Origin: Sulfurimonas sp.
GTDB taxonomy: Bacteria > Campylobacterota > Campylobacteria > Campylobacterales > Sulfurimonadaceae
DNA: 64,000 nucleotides
Direction of reading: 5' to 3'
NCBI RefSeq assembly: GCF_029027405.1
Contig: NZ_CP093396.1
Span: 62,001-126,000, forward strand
Within the stretch, counting starts at the first letter, position 1. Every line of letters begins with the position of its first letter. Under the pieces are notes generated by a model. That model was not told the origin of the DNA, ran no database searches, and saw only the letters and a program-made list of their open reading frames with translations. The translations under genes and the position numbers were made by a program. Positions 36,710-46,361 of this stretch are shown here, piece by piece.

Positions 36710-37868
36710 TATATGCTCCTGTGATATAGTTGTGCCAAATGGCATTTTCATTTAAAGAGGTTTCAATATCGATAAGACTTTCCTCTGTTTTAATAAGCTT
36801 ATTTTGTATATATTGAAGCTCAAGTAGGTTTACATTAGCTATTTTATAGCCTTGTTCAAACATCTTTAACACTTGAAGTTGAAGTTTTAAAGTGTTTTGA
36901 TGCTGCTTTTTTAGAGAGTTTAGTAAAACATCTGTTTTATCAAGTTTACTTAACTGTATTTGCAATCTTTTAGTTTTGTTTTGTGCTAAAAGAGAGAATT
37001 TCTCTGATTCAAGTTTTGCAATACGCTTTTCTTGAGATTTTGTGTCAAATATAGCTAGAGGTATAGATGCCCCAATCCGAAATATATCTTGGTCAGGCTC
37101 ATTTTCATACTCCCCAACCAAGTCAATAAATTCTAATTTATTTGAGTTTACCTGCGAGAGAGCAAGAGATTCATTTTGCTGTTGCTTATAATATAACAAG
37201 TCAGGATTATTTGAATTTCTTTTTTTTTCTTTTGAGAAGTTGTGGGTAAAATCTATCTCAACTTCTTTAGTACTACCTGCATAATCTAACAAAGAAAAGT
37301 AGTTGTTTGTAGCTTCAAGTTTTGTTGTTTGTATCTTTGTTTTTGTCATCTCATGGCTTATGTTTGCTTGGAGTAACTCTCCTTTAGAGATAGTTCCTGC
37401 TTTATAGCGTTCTTTTGATATATTATGAATGCGCTTACCTATTTTTAACTCTTCATCTCCAAGTAAAAGATATTTCTTATTATTTGCATAAGTGTTATAA
37501 AGCAAAGAAAGATTACAGGTGAATTCTGCATGATTGAGAGTTTTTTTTGTGTTAGCGCTTTGAATCATAGCATCTGAGAGTTTAGTTTTATCGTTGCCAA
37601 CGCCCCATAATCTTAATGGTTGAGTATAGCTAATTCTATATCCATTATCATCATCGCCATTTTTTGGAGAAAATTTTGAATACTCCACATCGATAGATGG
37701 GTTTTCATATCTTGTTAAAGCATCACCTTGTTGCTTTGCCTGAAGTCTGCTTAAATCCGAAGATTTTAAGTAGGTTGAATTTTTTATAGCCTCTTTTAAA
37801 AACTCATCAAAACTTTGTCCAAGTAGTGATAAATTTAAAAGAATAATGGCTGATAATATTTTTATCAT
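36702..37868 (-). CDS. TolC-family outer membrane factor (CusC/CzcC-like)
   Basis: 388 residues with a signal peptide (MIKILSAIILLNLSLLGQS) and two long alpha-helical repeats typical of outer membrane efflux proteins (NPSIDVEYSKFSPK, then FRIGASIPLAIFDTK in the second). It is the first structural gene of the tripartite pump and overlaps the adaptor gene by 8 bp. No lipobox Cys at the start, unlike many CusC proteins. Confidence 0.88.
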   Translation of the reverse strand: MIKILSAIILLNLSLLGQSFDEFLKEAIKNSTYLKSSDLSRLQAKQQGDALTRYENPSIDVEYSKFSPKNGDDDNGYRISYTQPLRLWGVGNDKTKLSDAMIQSANTKKTLNHAEFTCNLSLLYNTYANNKKYLLLGDEELKIGKRIHNISKERYKAGTISKGELLQANISHEMTKTKIQTTKLEATNNYFSLLDYAGSTKEVEIDFTHNFSKEKKRNSNNPDLLYYKQQQNESLALSQVNSNKLEFIDLVGEYENEPDQDIFRIGASIPLAIFDTKSQEKRIAKLESEKFSLLAQNKTKRLQIQLSKLDKTDVLLNSLKKQHQNTLKLQLQVLKMFEQGYKIANVNLLELQYIQNKLIKTEESLIDIETSLNENAIWHNYITGAYND

Positions 37869-37911
37869 TTATTTATCCTAAATTATTTTATATCTTAGTA
37901 TGAAATTTAGG

Positions 37912-38217
37912 TTAGCAGATAGGGGGTTTTAAAAAATTTTCGCTTGGATGATAGAAGTAAAGTTTAGTATTTGAAGATACTTTTAGAGTTGGGGTATAGT
38001 TTATTTTTAGAAAAAAAGTATCTGTTAAGATGTAAGAAGTATGAAAATCACAGTGAAAATCACAATTCTTTTTTAACTCTTCATGAAGATCATGTGAAAA
38101 CTCAACAATATACTCAACCGTATCAGAATTTGGCTTATCTTTTATGATAAAGCCATGCGAGATTGAAAAACCAAGCACTAATAGCAGTAGTATGTTTATA
38201 AGTTTCATTTTTTTCAT
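37912..38217 (-). CDS. Small exported His/Cys protein heading metal efflux operon
   Basis: 101 residues. A signal peptide (INILLLLVLGFSISHG) is followed by a mature part with CDFHCDFH and other His residues (SHDLHEEL), ending KPPIC. The Cys/His cluster could bind soft metal in the periplasm. It lies 43 bp upstream of the TolC-like gene in the same direction, as the probable first gene of the efflux operon. No family recognised. A second in-frame ATG three codons in is an alternative start. Confidence 0.6.
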   Translation of the reverse strand: MKKMKLINILLLLVLGFSISHGFIIKDKPNSDTVEYIVEFSHDLHEELKKNCDFHCDFHTSYILTDTFFLKINYTPTLKVSSNTKLYFYHPSENFLKPPIC

Positions 38218-38224
38218 TAATGCA

Positions 38225-38247
38225 ATTGTAGCTAAAAATGCTACAAT
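38225..38247. promoter_or_regulatory. Inverted repeat upstream of metal efflux operon
   Basis: ATTGTAGC and GCTACAAT separated by 7 nt, just upstream of the start at 38217 and within a 67-bp divergent region. Position and symmetry suggest an operator. The regulator is not in the neighbourhood. Confidence 0.5.
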
Positions 38248-38284
38248 AAACTGTTTAATATTTGTAATTTAAGGAGTCTTGTTA

Positions 38285-38479
38285 ATGGGTTGGACATGTC
38301 AGCATGATTATAAAGGCGAGTGTAAGCTTGTAAAGAAATTTTGTGTCCCTGGTATGAAAGGATGTACATTAAAAAGTAGTGAATACATCTTTAGCACGGG
38401 AAGTTATGAAGATGATAAAGAGGCAGTTGAGAGAAAAAGTCAAGAGATAGATTTTGCTACTCTTGCAAAAAGTAACTGA
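38285..38479 (+). CDS. Small Cys-rich protein, unknown
   Basis: 64 residues starting MGWTCQHDYKGECKLVKKFC. ATG 38285 is chosen because AAGGAG lies 9 bp upstream; a TTG six bases earlier is too close to it. Four cysteines lie in the first 26 residues (positions 5, 12, 19 and 26) and could bind Zn or an Fe-S cluster. There is no signal peptide, so it is cytoplasmic. It is divergent from the metal efflux operon. Function unknown. Confidence 0.65.
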   Translation: MGWTCQHDYKGECKLVKKFCVPGMKGCTLKSSEYIFSTGSYEDDKEAVERKSQEIDFATLAKSN

Positions 38480-38557
38480 GTAATTTTTAGTATTTAAAGT
38501 CAAACCTAGTTTTTATTGATATAATATAAATAAAATTAAGTGAAAAAGGTTAGAGTT

Positions 38558-39022
38558 GTGGAGATAACATTACTTATAAAAACAGTTATGGGCTTAATTG
38601 TACTTTTGGCTATTTTGATGTTTTTGTTGTTTGTACCATCAACTAAAAAAAGTAAAGAAAAAGCACAAAAGAAGAATACCTCATTTACTTCAGGTTCACC
38701 AGTAGTTAAAACAGAAAGTACAAATACAAGTTTAGAATATTTAAGAAGTATTATAAAAAAGAAAAAATCAACAACAGCTGAGTTAAAAAATGCTTTAGAG
38801 CTTATTATAAAACATCATGGTATTGTCCATGAGAAATTAGGTGAAAGAGCGCATCCAGATTTTGATATATACATGGATATTTTATTTACAATATGTAGAC
38901 ATCCAAATACTAATAAAGATATCCTCTTAACTTTTGACCGCTCTCTAGCAAAACTAAATCCTGCGTATAAAAAAGAGATAAACGAAGCTATGACAAAAGG
39001 CTTAACCTCACGAAGAGTTTAA
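38558..39022 (+). CDS. Single-span membrane protein, unknown
   Basis: 154 residues from GTG 38558, which has an AAAGG site 8 bp upstream; an earlier GTG at 38540 lacks one. One N-terminal helix (TVMGLIVLLAILMFLLFV) anchors a charged linker and a helical cytoplasmic domain (STTAELKNALELIIKHHG, then HPDFDIYMDILFTICRHPN). It converges on lapD with 2 bp between them. No known family recognised. Confidence 0.6.
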   Translation: MEITLLIKTVMGLIVLLAILMFLLFVPSTKKSKEKAQKKNTSFTSGSPVVKTESTNTSLEYLRSIIKKKKSTTAELKNALELIIKHHGIVHEKLGERAHPDFDIYMDILFTICRHPNTNKDILLTFDRSLAKLNPAYKKEINEAMTKGLTSRRV

Positions 39023-39024
39023 GC

Positions 39025-40950
39025 CTATTTCATATCAATCATCTCTGTAGCTTTACCTTGAATGATGTGAATATCTCTTTCTTGAAGTTGCTTTAAAGTG
39101 TCCATATCCATGACCCCTGTTGCAATTAGCGATATACCAACTGTATCTGTAATGAGTCTAAATGCCGATAGTGCTTGTTCGCTTTGACTCAAAAAGTAAC
39201 CTGGTTCACCTTTTATATAGATAGGTCTTAAATCTTGAAGGTAATGATAATCAACACTCTCACCAATAAACTCAAATATACCCATTTCTATATCATACTT
39301 TTCAAAAAGAGCTTTGTATCGTTTAACCTCTTTGTTGTTTTGTCTAACTAGTTTATCTGGCATCTCTATGATGAGTTTAAAGCCAAGAGTTTTAGCAAAA
39401 GCTTCAAAAAGTTTATTCATTTCTTCATAGGTATCGCTTAATTCTAAATAATCAAAGGGAAGTCTAAGAGAACAAGTTTTACCTCTTAATCTTGCATCTG
39501 GAGTTTTAAACATCATATTTAAAATATTTTTATAGATTTTATTGCCTAATCCTGCTTGATTTGCTGGTGCCATAAATTGTCCAAAATAATAAGTTGTATC
39601 TTTATCTATATTTAGAGTTAAACTAAGCGTATTATGGTTTATTTTTTTAGTTCTAGCATTGATTGTTTTGTAAGAGACAAAATTAAAACTATTGTTCTGC
39701 ATAGCTTCATTTATAATCTTTCTCCAAGCTTCTTTACCCATAACTTCGACTGTATCTTCAGCTTTTTGAAGATGAATTTTTGCATCTTTAAATTTTGCTT
39801 GTGCTAGTGCATTGTCTGAGTGTGAGAGAAGTTGGCCTATATTCTCTTTGTAGTTATATTTATAAAGACCAAGAGCAAGATAAACATCATCTATATCTAA
39901 CTCTAAAGATAGTATTCGTTCCCTTGTTACCTTAGATATATTTTCTGCCATATTAATAGCTTCAAGAGCTAAGCAATCGGGAAGTAAAATGGAAAATTCC
40001 GTACCATTCATTCTAGCAACAATAGAGTTTTTGTAGTTGCTAGCATGTGAGTTAAATATATTTGAAATCTCAACAAAAAGCTTATCAACATCACGATGAC
40101 CTATCTGCTCATTTGCGTGAACAACCCCATTAAAAGCTATCATTATATTTATACCACCACGAGAAGTTGCATCTATTTTAAGATATTCTGGGAGTTTATC
40201 TATAAAATATTTACGATTTCTAAGTTTTGTTGTTTTATCTATATATTCAAGCTCTTTTTGGCGTTTTAGCTCTTCATTTCCTTTGTCAAACATAGCCTTT
40301 ACTTTTGATACCATGTTGTTCATACCAAGGACAACATCTTTGAACTCCTTTGTGTAAGGGATAGTAGCTTGAATAATAAATTCATTTCTTATAACAGCTT
40401 CTGCTTGTTTTTGAACTTCTTTTAAAGGTTTTAAAATAGCAGCGAGAAGTAAGTTTAAGATAACCAAACCAACAAAAGCGATAATACTAAAAGAGATTAT
40501 AAGATTTTTTAAAATAGTATATAGTTGTTTATAAGCATAAGTTTCATTACTTTGAATATTTAACATCCCCACTTGACTCCATCCAGCAGAAACATTAGCA
40601 GATGCAACTGGTACATCTATGCTAACAATATTTAAAAACCAAGCTGGAATATCAGATAAATCACTCTCAATGCTTCTATCGTAAACTAAAACATTATCAA
40701 CATCAACAAGAGAAATATAACGATAGTTACCGCTGTCAAAGTTTGCATTTATCATAGTAGACATCATGGAAATATCCCCATTCGCACTTCCAAGAGAAAG
40801 GCTTAGGGAGGTTGCTGTATTTTTAGCATCTTCATATAGTCTATCTTGTGCAGATTCATTCGCACTTTGAAAGTTTAGTGTTAAAACCGTTGTTAAAACT
40901 ATGAGTAAAAATATGGATAGCAGTATCGCTATTTGTTTAAAGAGTGTCAT
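39025..40950 (-). CDS. lapD: LapD-like c-di-GMP receptor
   Basis: 641 residues: an N-terminal helix, a LapD/MoxY-type periplasmic domain (~30-150), a second helix, HAMP (~175-225), then degenerate GGDEF and EAL domains. The GGDEF loop reads RMNGTEF and the EAL position reads SYKTINAR, so both enzymes are probably dead, as in LapD. In Pseudomonas, LapD with c-di-GMP sequesters the protease LapG and keeps the adhesin on the cell. The start overlaps lapG by 4 bp, supporting the assignment. The adhesin gene is not in the window. Confidence 0.88.
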   Translation of the reverse strand: MTLFKQIAILLSIFLLIVLTTVLTLNFQSANESAQDRLYEDAKNTATSLSLSLGSANGDISMMSTMINANFDSGNYRYISLVDVDNVLVYDRSIESDLSDIPAWFLNIVSIDVPVASANVSAGWSQVGMLNIQSNETYAYKQLYTILKNLIISFSIIAFVGLVILNLLLAAILKPLKEVQKQAEAVIRNEFIIQATIPYTKEFKDVVLGMNNMVSKVKAMFDKGNEELKRQKELEYIDKTTKLRNRKYFIDKLPEYLKIDATSRGGINIMIAFNGVVHANEQIGHRDVDKLFVEISNIFNSHASNYKNSIVARMNGTEFSILLPDCLALEAINMAENISKVTRERILSLELDIDDVYLALGLYKYNYKENIGQLLSHSDNALAQAKFKDAKIHLQKAEDTVEVMGKEAWRKIINEAMQNNSFNFVSYKTINARTKKINHNTLSLTLNIDKDTTYYFGQFMAPANQAGLGNKIYKNILNMMFKTPDARLRGKTCSLRLPFDYLELSDTYEEMNKLFEAFAKTLGFKLIIEMPDKLVRQNNKEVKRYKALFEKYDIEMGIFEFIGESVDYHYLQDLRPIYIKGEPGYFLSQSEQALSAFRLITDTVGISLIATGVMDMDTLKQLQERDIHIIQGKATEMIDMK

Positions 40951-41591
40951 ATTTTTTTCCTTTTCATGTTGAGTTTTAGTTCATCCCATTTTTTATGGGC
41001 TTTTTTACTTTTTACTTTTTTACCTTTTCCCGTTTTACTAGCTCTGTAAAGACTTTCTCCATTGAAGTTATAAATAGGAGTCAAATCTTTTCTCTTAGAA
41101 GCAGGGAAAATCTTATGGTTGTAATTATCTAAAATAAGAGGCTCACTTCTAGGTGTTTTAAAGTATGTAAGAACCATGTGAGCCTCTTTAAACCTAATAG
41201 AGCGTACATAAGTGAAAAAAAGTTTTTTAGAGCTAATACCAAGATATCTAAGTGCAAAATATTTACTAATGACATAATCTTCACAATCACCCATATCCTT
41301 ACCCAAGAACTCCCATGGAGTTGCCCAGTAGTCTTTTTTTCTATACACCTTCATGTCAGATTTATATCTAACTTCATTATAAAATTTATTTACAGCATTT
41401 AATTTGGCTAAATCACTTTTCCCCTTAACGGAGTTTAGAGTTTTTTGAAGATAAAAAAATCTTTTTTTAGCAAATACCTTATATTTTTTAGCTATTTTAT
41501 TTAAGAGAGGTTTCTCTACATAGGGTTTGTCTGCAAATGACGTAGATACAAACACTAATGATAAAAATATAAAAACTTTTAAGATATTCAT
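40947..41591 (-). CDS. lapG: LapG-like periplasmic cysteine protease
   Basis: 214 residues with a signal peptide (ILKVFIFLSLVFVSTSFA). The transglutaminase-like cysteine proteinase domain has the catalytic triad in MGDCEDYVISK (Cys), FKEAHMVLTYF (His) and LILDNYN (Asp). Basic C-terminal tail. It is first in a two-gene operon with lapD. It should cleave an RTX-type adhesin near its N-terminal retention module when LapD releases it. Confidence 0.9.
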   Translation of the reverse strand: MNILKVFIFLSLVFVSTSFADKPYVEKPLLNKIAKKYKVFAKKRFFYLQKTLNSVKGKSDLAKLNAVNKFYNEVRYKSDMKVYRKKDYWATPWEFLGKDMGDCEDYVISKYFALRYLGISSKKLFFTYVRSIRFKEAHMVLTYFKTPRSEPLILDNYNHKIFPASKRKDLTPIYNFNGESLYRASKTGKGKKVKSKKAHKKWDELKLNMKRKKI

Positions 41592-41605
41592 AAGGCAATT
41601 ATATC

Positions 41606-43105
41606 TTAAAGTTGTCTCTTGTTAAAACCAGCACTTCCCATTTTTGCTTTTACATTAAACTCTTGCGAAAAAGGCTTTAAGTAGCTTGGGATTGCTCTTC
41701 CTTTTAGCTTCATCATATCTTCAAGCATCTCTTGTGCCACATTCTCTTGGTTTAAGCCTTTAGCATCTACTAAATATTTAAACAAAAGTTCTCCCAATCT
41801 CTGAAGTGATATTTTGTATGTTGAATCCGTCTGCTTATACATCCAGATGCTAAAAGTGTAAAAACTCTCATAAACACTGTTTTCTTGCCAAAGTAGTTTT
41901 ATGCTTCTTTTAAAATTACCACTATTGTAGGTTAAATCCCAAAATCTTGAAAATCTTTTCATAATTTGAATATCTTTAAATGATAATCTTGAATTTTTTA
42001 ATATATCATAAGGAGGTATATCGCTATAAACCATCTCAAACTCTATATCATGTCGATTTATTTGAGTTCCAGATAGTTTTTTTAAGATGCCTATTTGAAT
42101 TTCACAACTACTTAAGCTTACTAGTTCATCAAGATTTTCCCCAAAACTCTCTAAACTCTCATCAGGAAGACCAACTATCAAGTCTAGATGCATGTGAGCT
42201 TTTGTTTCATGCTCCAAAAAGCTTATATTTTCTTTGATTTTATCAAGTTTTAATTCTCTTGAAATATTATTTGCAATTTGTGGGTTTAGTGTCTGTATGC
42301 CTATCTCCAGTTGTAAAGCCCCATCTTCAAATCGTTTTATTTTTTCTTTTATTGAAGAAGGAAAATGGTCAGGTATAACTTCAAAATGCGCAAAGTAAGG
42401 GGGTTCTTTTTCTAAAAAGAAGTCTAAGATTTTATTAGCTGTTTTAATGTTGAGGTTAAAAGTTCTATCTATAAACTTAAAATTTCTAGCACCTCTACTC
42501 CAAAGTATTTCAAACTCATTTAAAACTTCATCTAAATCAAAAGCTCTAACTCTCTCATCCATTGAAGATAGACAAAACTCACAGGAAAATGGACAGCCTC
42601 TTGATACTTCAACATAGATATAGCGGTTTTTTATATCAGAATCTGTGTAGTATTGATAAGGTAAGTTTATATTTTTTAACGAAGGTAGGCTCATCTTCAT
42701 AATTTTGTTGGCTGGTGGAGTTTTATCTTTTATTTTTTTACATAGTTCATAAAAAGCGATATCTCCTTCACCTTGAATAATGAAGTCTGCTATATCAAAA
42801 TTTACTCTAAATGGTTCATGTGTAACTTCTGGTCCACCTAAAATTATGGTAGTTCTCGGAGATATTTTTTTTAATATATGTATAAGTTCAAAAATTTCTT
42901 TAGCATTCCAAATATAAACACCGATGCCAATAATATCAGGAGAGTTAAAAAGAAGTTTTTCTGCAACAGATTGTAATGCATCGTTGATACTAAATTCTAA
43001 TATGTTAGCATCTGCTTGTAGTTCTTTTAAGTTTGCATATAAATATCTAAGGGCAATAGATGTATGCGTAAATCTTGAATTTAAGGTAGTTAAAATTATT
43101 TTCAT
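41606..43105 (-). CDS. B12-binding radical SAM protein (DUF4080)
   Basis: 499 residues. The N-terminal cobalamin-binding Rossmann domain (NSRFTHTSIALRYLYANL, GIGVYIWN, IILGGPEVTHEP) is followed by a radical SAM core with the cluster motif CPFSCEFC, and a C-terminal DUF4080 region. The His of the classic DxHxxG cobalamin motif is not evident. Substrate unknown; relatives act in methylation or tRNA/lipid chemistry. It reads in the same direction as lapG, 14 bp upstream. Confidence 0.85.
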   Translation of the reverse strand: MKIILTTLNSRFTHTSIALRYLYANLKELQADANILEFSINDALQSVAEKLLFNSPDIIGIGVYIWNAKEIFELIHILKKISPRTTIILGGPEVTHEPFRVNFDIADFIIQGEGDIAFYELCKKIKDKTPPANKIMKMSLPSLKNINLPYQYYTDSDIKNRYIYVEVSRGCPFSCEFCLSSMDERVRAFDLDEVLNEFEILWSRGARNFKFIDRTFNLNIKTANKILDFFLEKEPPYFAHFEVIPDHFPSSIKEKIKRFEDGALQLEIGIQTLNPQIANNISRELKLDKIKENISFLEHETKAHMHLDLIVGLPDESLESFGENLDELVSLSSCEIQIGILKKLSGTQINRHDIEFEMVYSDIPPYDILKNSRLSFKDIQIMKRFSRFWDLTYNSGNFKRSIKLLWQENSVYESFYTFSIWMYKQTDSTYKISLQRLGELLFKYLVDAKGLNQENVAQEMLEDMMKLKGRAIPSYLKPFSQEFNVKAKMGSAGFNKRQL

Positions 43106-43143
43106 AGATGAAGTTTAACATAAAGTTACATGCTTAAGAGTAG

Positions 43144-43181
43144 AATAGACTAAGTAAAAAGGGGAAGTGACCTAGTCTATT
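43144..43181. other. Inverted repeat between chemoreceptor and radical SAM gene
   Basis: AATAGACTA and TAGTCTATT are perfectly complementary, 20 nt apart. On the plus strand TTAAATTTTTT follows, but no plus-strand gene ends here. Function unclear: a weak terminator or a small RNA end. Confidence 0.35.
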
Positions 43182-43276
43182 TAAATTTTTTAGGAGTTTT
43201 ATTCTCTCTCGTGAAAGGGAAAAAACACAATTGAGATTTAAAAGTATATGTTCTTTAAGTAAATACTAAGTAAATA

Positions 43277-44716
43277 TTACTTACAGTTTTGTGTATATTC
43301 TTCGAGCATCTCATCAAGTTTTATAAATAGCTCACTAGATGCTTCTTCCATTGCAGATAAGTTAAGATATATTTTATCTGGATTGTCATGCTTTAGTACA
43401 TTTTTTCCTTCTACATAAGGTAAGTTTTTAAATACTGCTTCATGGACTTTTGCATGTGGCGCGTCCATTCCTTCAAAGGCTTTTGTGTGTCCAAAACGCT
43501 CTTGTCCAGCACCTAAGTACCATTTACCCATACGACATGATTTATGGTCAACAAAAACTTTATTTGTTTCAGTGTTTAAGACAGCTGAGTAAGCATTTGA
43601 TTTAAATAGAATATGGTCAACTTTAACAAGAGTTGTAAACATTCTATTTTGTACATGAATAGCTGTTTGGGATGCGTTTATCGCAAGATTATTTAGTTCT
43701 TTAAATGTTTCTTCAAACTCAATTATAACCTTACTAGAATTTTGAGCTATTTCAGAGATGCTATCAGAATTTGTTCTCATATCATTTGTTTCTTGTTGAA
43801 GAGTTGATATATTAATTTCTATTTCATTTGTAGCTTTTTGTGTGCGTTCTGCAAGTTTACGAACTTCATCGGCAACAACAGCAAAGCCACGACCATGTTC
43901 ACCAGCACGAGCCGCTTCTATGGCAGCATTAAGTGCTAGTAAATTTGTTTGGTCTGCTATATCTTTTATGAGATTTACTACATCAGAGATTTCGCTTGAT
44001 CTTTGTTCAAGAGAAATTATGCCTTCATGTGAAGATGCAATAGAATCAACTAGGGTATTTAATTTTTCGCCAAGCTCAACAACACTATCTAAGCTATTGG
44101 CAGATTTTTGTGCTGTTTCTTGTGAAACTTCTGCTATGTTTGCTGACTCTTCTTGTGATCCAATGATATCTGTTTGTATAATTTGTAAGCCTGAACCAAT
44201 ACCACCACCTAAATTTGCAAGTCTGTCGATTAGTTTTCCTTTGATTATTGTTTCATAACCAGCTGCGATAGAAGATATTGTTTCATTTAAATCAAGAGCA
44301 GCTTTACGAAAAGTACCATGCAAACCAGAAGAGTAAGTTCGTCTATAAGTTTTACCAATAGCGGCAGAATTTATAGTAGCTTCAGTATCTTTCATAAAAG
44401 CCTCAAGTTGGTCTAGCGTATCATTGATAGCCCAAGCACGAGCAGATATAGAAGAGTTGTCATCTGGTATGTTTGTGATGCGATCCTCAAGGATTCCCTG
44501 CTCCATATTTTGAAGCACTCTACGCATAGAAGCAAGTAAAATGTCATCAGCAGAACTACTCTTTTTTTTAGGAATTAAGATAGATGCTACTAAAACTGCT
44601 AGAATTATTCCTGTTAGAGTAAAATTACTACCAATTAAACTGTAAATGCCAATACCAAAAAGCGCAATAAATAGTAAAATAGTTCCGTTATTCCTGAATA
44701 GATATGATAAGTTCAT
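43277..44716 (-). CDS. Chemoreceptor with membrane hairpin and CZB domain, CetA-like
   Basis: 479 residues from ATG 44716 (AAAGGAG 9 bp upstream; the TTG nine bases earlier is not favoured). Two helices form a hairpin with almost no periplasmic loop ([19 protein letters not shown], then [13 protein letters not shown]). A linker follows, then the MCP signalling hairpin ([20 protein letters not shown]) and a C-terminal zinc-binding CZB domain ([11 protein letters not shown], with His in [10 protein letters not shown]). It overlaps the PAS gene by 29 bp. Lack of a sensor domain plus a PAS partner resembles the CetA/CetB energy-taxis pair. Confidence 0.85.
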   Translation of the reverse strand: MNLSYLFRNNGTILLFIALFGIGIYSLIGSNFTLTGIILAVLVASILIPKKKSSSADDILLASMRRVLQNMEQGILEDRITNIPDDNSSISARAWAINDTLDQLEAFMKDTEATINSAAIGKTYRRTYSSGLHGTFRKAALDLNETISSIAAGYETIIKGKLIDRLANLGGGIGSGLQIIQTDIIGSQEESANIAEVSQETAQKSANSLDSVVELGEKLNTLVDSIASSHEGIISLEQRSSEISDVVNLIKDIADQTNLLALNAAIEAARAGEHGRGFAVVADEVRKLAERTQKATNEIEINISTLQQETNDMRTNSDSISEIAQNSSKVIIEFEETFKELNNLAINASQTAIHVQNRMFTTLVKVDHILFKSNAYSAVLNTETNKVFVDHKSCRMGKWYLGAGQERFGHTKAFEGMDAPHAKVHEAVFKNLPYVEGKNVLKHDNPDKIYLNLSAMEEASSELFIKLDEMLEEYTQNCK

Positions 44717-45173
44717 CGTAATCAACTCCTTTTTCTGCCAATATATCTGTTAATATTTTAAATGAAGCATCCACTCCATCACTTTTTTCAACTTCAAGCA
44801 TCTTTTTATAGAGGGGAATGATAATCTCTAAAGCTTTAGGATTTGGTTTTCGTCTAACAGAGTAATAACCAAGAATGTTACCTTTAGCGTCTAAAGATGG
44901 AGTGACATTTGCGTAAACCCAGTAAGCATTGCCATTTTTAGTTTTATTTATTACAAAAGCAAAAACTTCTTCTTTGGTTCTTATTGTGTCCCATAAGTAT
45001 TTTAAAACAGCCTTTGGCATATCTGGATGGCGGATAATATTGTGAGGTTGTCCTAAAAGTTCAGCCTCTGAATATTCTGCCATTTCCATAAAAATTTTGT
45101 TTGTATATGTTATGCGACCTTTAAGGTCAGTTTTAGAAACGATAAAATCATCTTCTCGCATCACTTTTAACAT
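44688..45173 (-). CDS. PAS-domain redox sensor, Aer/CetB-like
   Basis: 161 residues from ATG 45173, chosen for the GGGGG site 7 bp upstream; the longer in-frame version lacks one. A single PAS domain has the Aer-type hallmarks [28 protein letters not shown] and [13 protein letters not shown], which in Aer bind FAD. It is cytoplasmic. It probably senses redox state and signals through the overlapping CetA-like receptor. Confidence 0.87.
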   Translation of the reverse strand: MLKVMREDDFIVSKTDLKGRITYTNKIFMEMAEYSEAELLGQPHNIIRHPDMPKAVLKYLWDTIRTKEEVFAFVINKTKNGNAYWVYANVTPSLDAKGNILGYYSVRRKPNPKALEIIIPLYKKMLEVEKSDGVDASFKILTDILAEKGVDYDELIISIQE

Positions 45174-45240
45174 GAAAGTCCCCCTAAAATTTAATAATGA
45201 TAAGTATATCATATAAAATCTATAAGAATATTCCATAAGT

Positions 45241-45249
45241 TGGTATAAT
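45241..45249 (+). promoter_or_regulatory. Extended -10 promoter, possibly leaderless
   Basis: TGGTATAAT ends 5 bp before the ATG at 45255, so the transcript would start at or beside the start codon. No Shine-Dalgarno sequence is present. Confidence 0.55.
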
Positions 45250-45254
45250 GCGAT

Positions 45255-46361
45255 ATGTCTATACTTCTATCTATATTTTACTTTTTTTATTTTGCAATTA
45301 TTGGTGTTTATATAATATTTATGCCTAAAGTTTTGGCATTAAGTGGCTACTCAGCTAGTGAAATAGGCATCATTTTTGCGGCAGGACCACTTGTTAGATT
45401 TATACTTCCTTTTTTCTTTACAAGGGGTTTAAAGCTTGATTTTAAAACTTTTAAAATTGCTCTTGGTTTTATGTTTTTTAGCAGTATCTCTTTTTATTTT
45501 TCACTTGATAATTTCTATAAAATTCTTTTCTCAAATATTGGACTTGGCATAGGTTTAAGCATAGTATTGCCATTTATAGAGCTTATCTCTTTGAGTATTA
45601 TTGGCAAAGAAAGATATGGAAAAATTCGTCTTTTTGGTTCAGTTGGTTTTGTTCTTGTAGCTCTTGTTTTAGTAAAATTTTTAAGTAGTGCAGAGATAGC
45701 ATTAAATTATCTTGTGGTTTTAACTTTTTTAACTGTTGTTTTTGCTTTTATGATAGGGAAAAATACAGATGCTAAAGAGAGAAAAATACAAGAAGTAAAA
45801 AATGATATTAGCTTATTTAAAGACTACAAACTATGGGTAGGACTTACTCTTATGCAGGTAAGTTTTGGAGCATTCTATAACTTTTTTACAATCTATGAAA
45901 CTGATTATGGTATTAGTTTAGATATGACTATCTATCTCTGGAGTTTTGGGGTTGTAGTTGAAATAGTTATGCTTTTTTTTCAAGGACGATTTTTAAGAGG
46001 AAATCTACTTTTTATTTTACAGTTCACAACTTTCATAACTTCCATAAGATGGTTTTTACTTTTTTTGTTCCCTCAAAACCTAACTATTTTGTTTTTTTCT
46101 CAAACCCTGCACGCTTTTAGTTTTGCACTTTTTCATTCTGCTGCAATTAGCTATTTGTATCATCTATATAAACATAAATCATTAGCACAACAGTTTTTTT
46201 CAGGAGTCACTTATGGTTTAGGCGGTTTTATTGGAGCTTTATATGCTGGGTATATCTACGAACTATACCCAACATATTTGTTTTTAAGTGCAAGTTTTAT
46301 TGCACTTATGGCATCTGTGTTTCTTTATCTTTTTTCTAGGAAAAATAAAATTATTTCTTAA
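45255..46361 (+). CDS. MFS transporter, HcaT/MFS_1-like
   Basis: 368 residues, about 11-12 helices. FMPKVLALSGYSASEIGIIFAAGPLVRFILP and the later ERYGKIRLFGSVGF are typical of the MFS_1_like group that includes the 3-phenylpropionate transporter HcaT and LacY-like symporters. Inner membrane; substrate unknown. The start may be leaderless. The stop overlaps the convergent DUF481 gene by 4 bp. Confidence 0.8.
   Translation: MSILLSIFYFFYFAIIGVYIIFMPKVLALSGYSASEIGIIFAAGPLVRFILPFFFTRGLKLDFKTFKIALGFMFFSSISFYFSLDNFYKILFSNIGLGIGLSIVLPFIELISLSIIGKERYGKIRLFGSVGFVLVALVLVKFLSSAEIALNYLVVLTFLTVVFAFMIGKNTDAKERKIQEVKNDISLFKDYKLWVGLTLMQVSFGAFYNFFTIYETDYGISLDMTIYLWSFGVVVEIVMLFFQGRFLRGNLLFILQFTTFITSIRWFLLFLFPQNLTILFFSQTLHAFSFALFHSAAISYLYHLYKHKSLAQQFFSGVTYGLGGFIGALYAGYIYELYPTYLFLSASFIALMASVFLYLFSRKNKIIS

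Noticed and set aside
36709..36751. Longer N-terminus of the RND adaptor
   Set aside because: It would remove the signal peptide from the N-terminus and lacks a ribosome site; ATG 36709 has AGGAG and a signal peptide.
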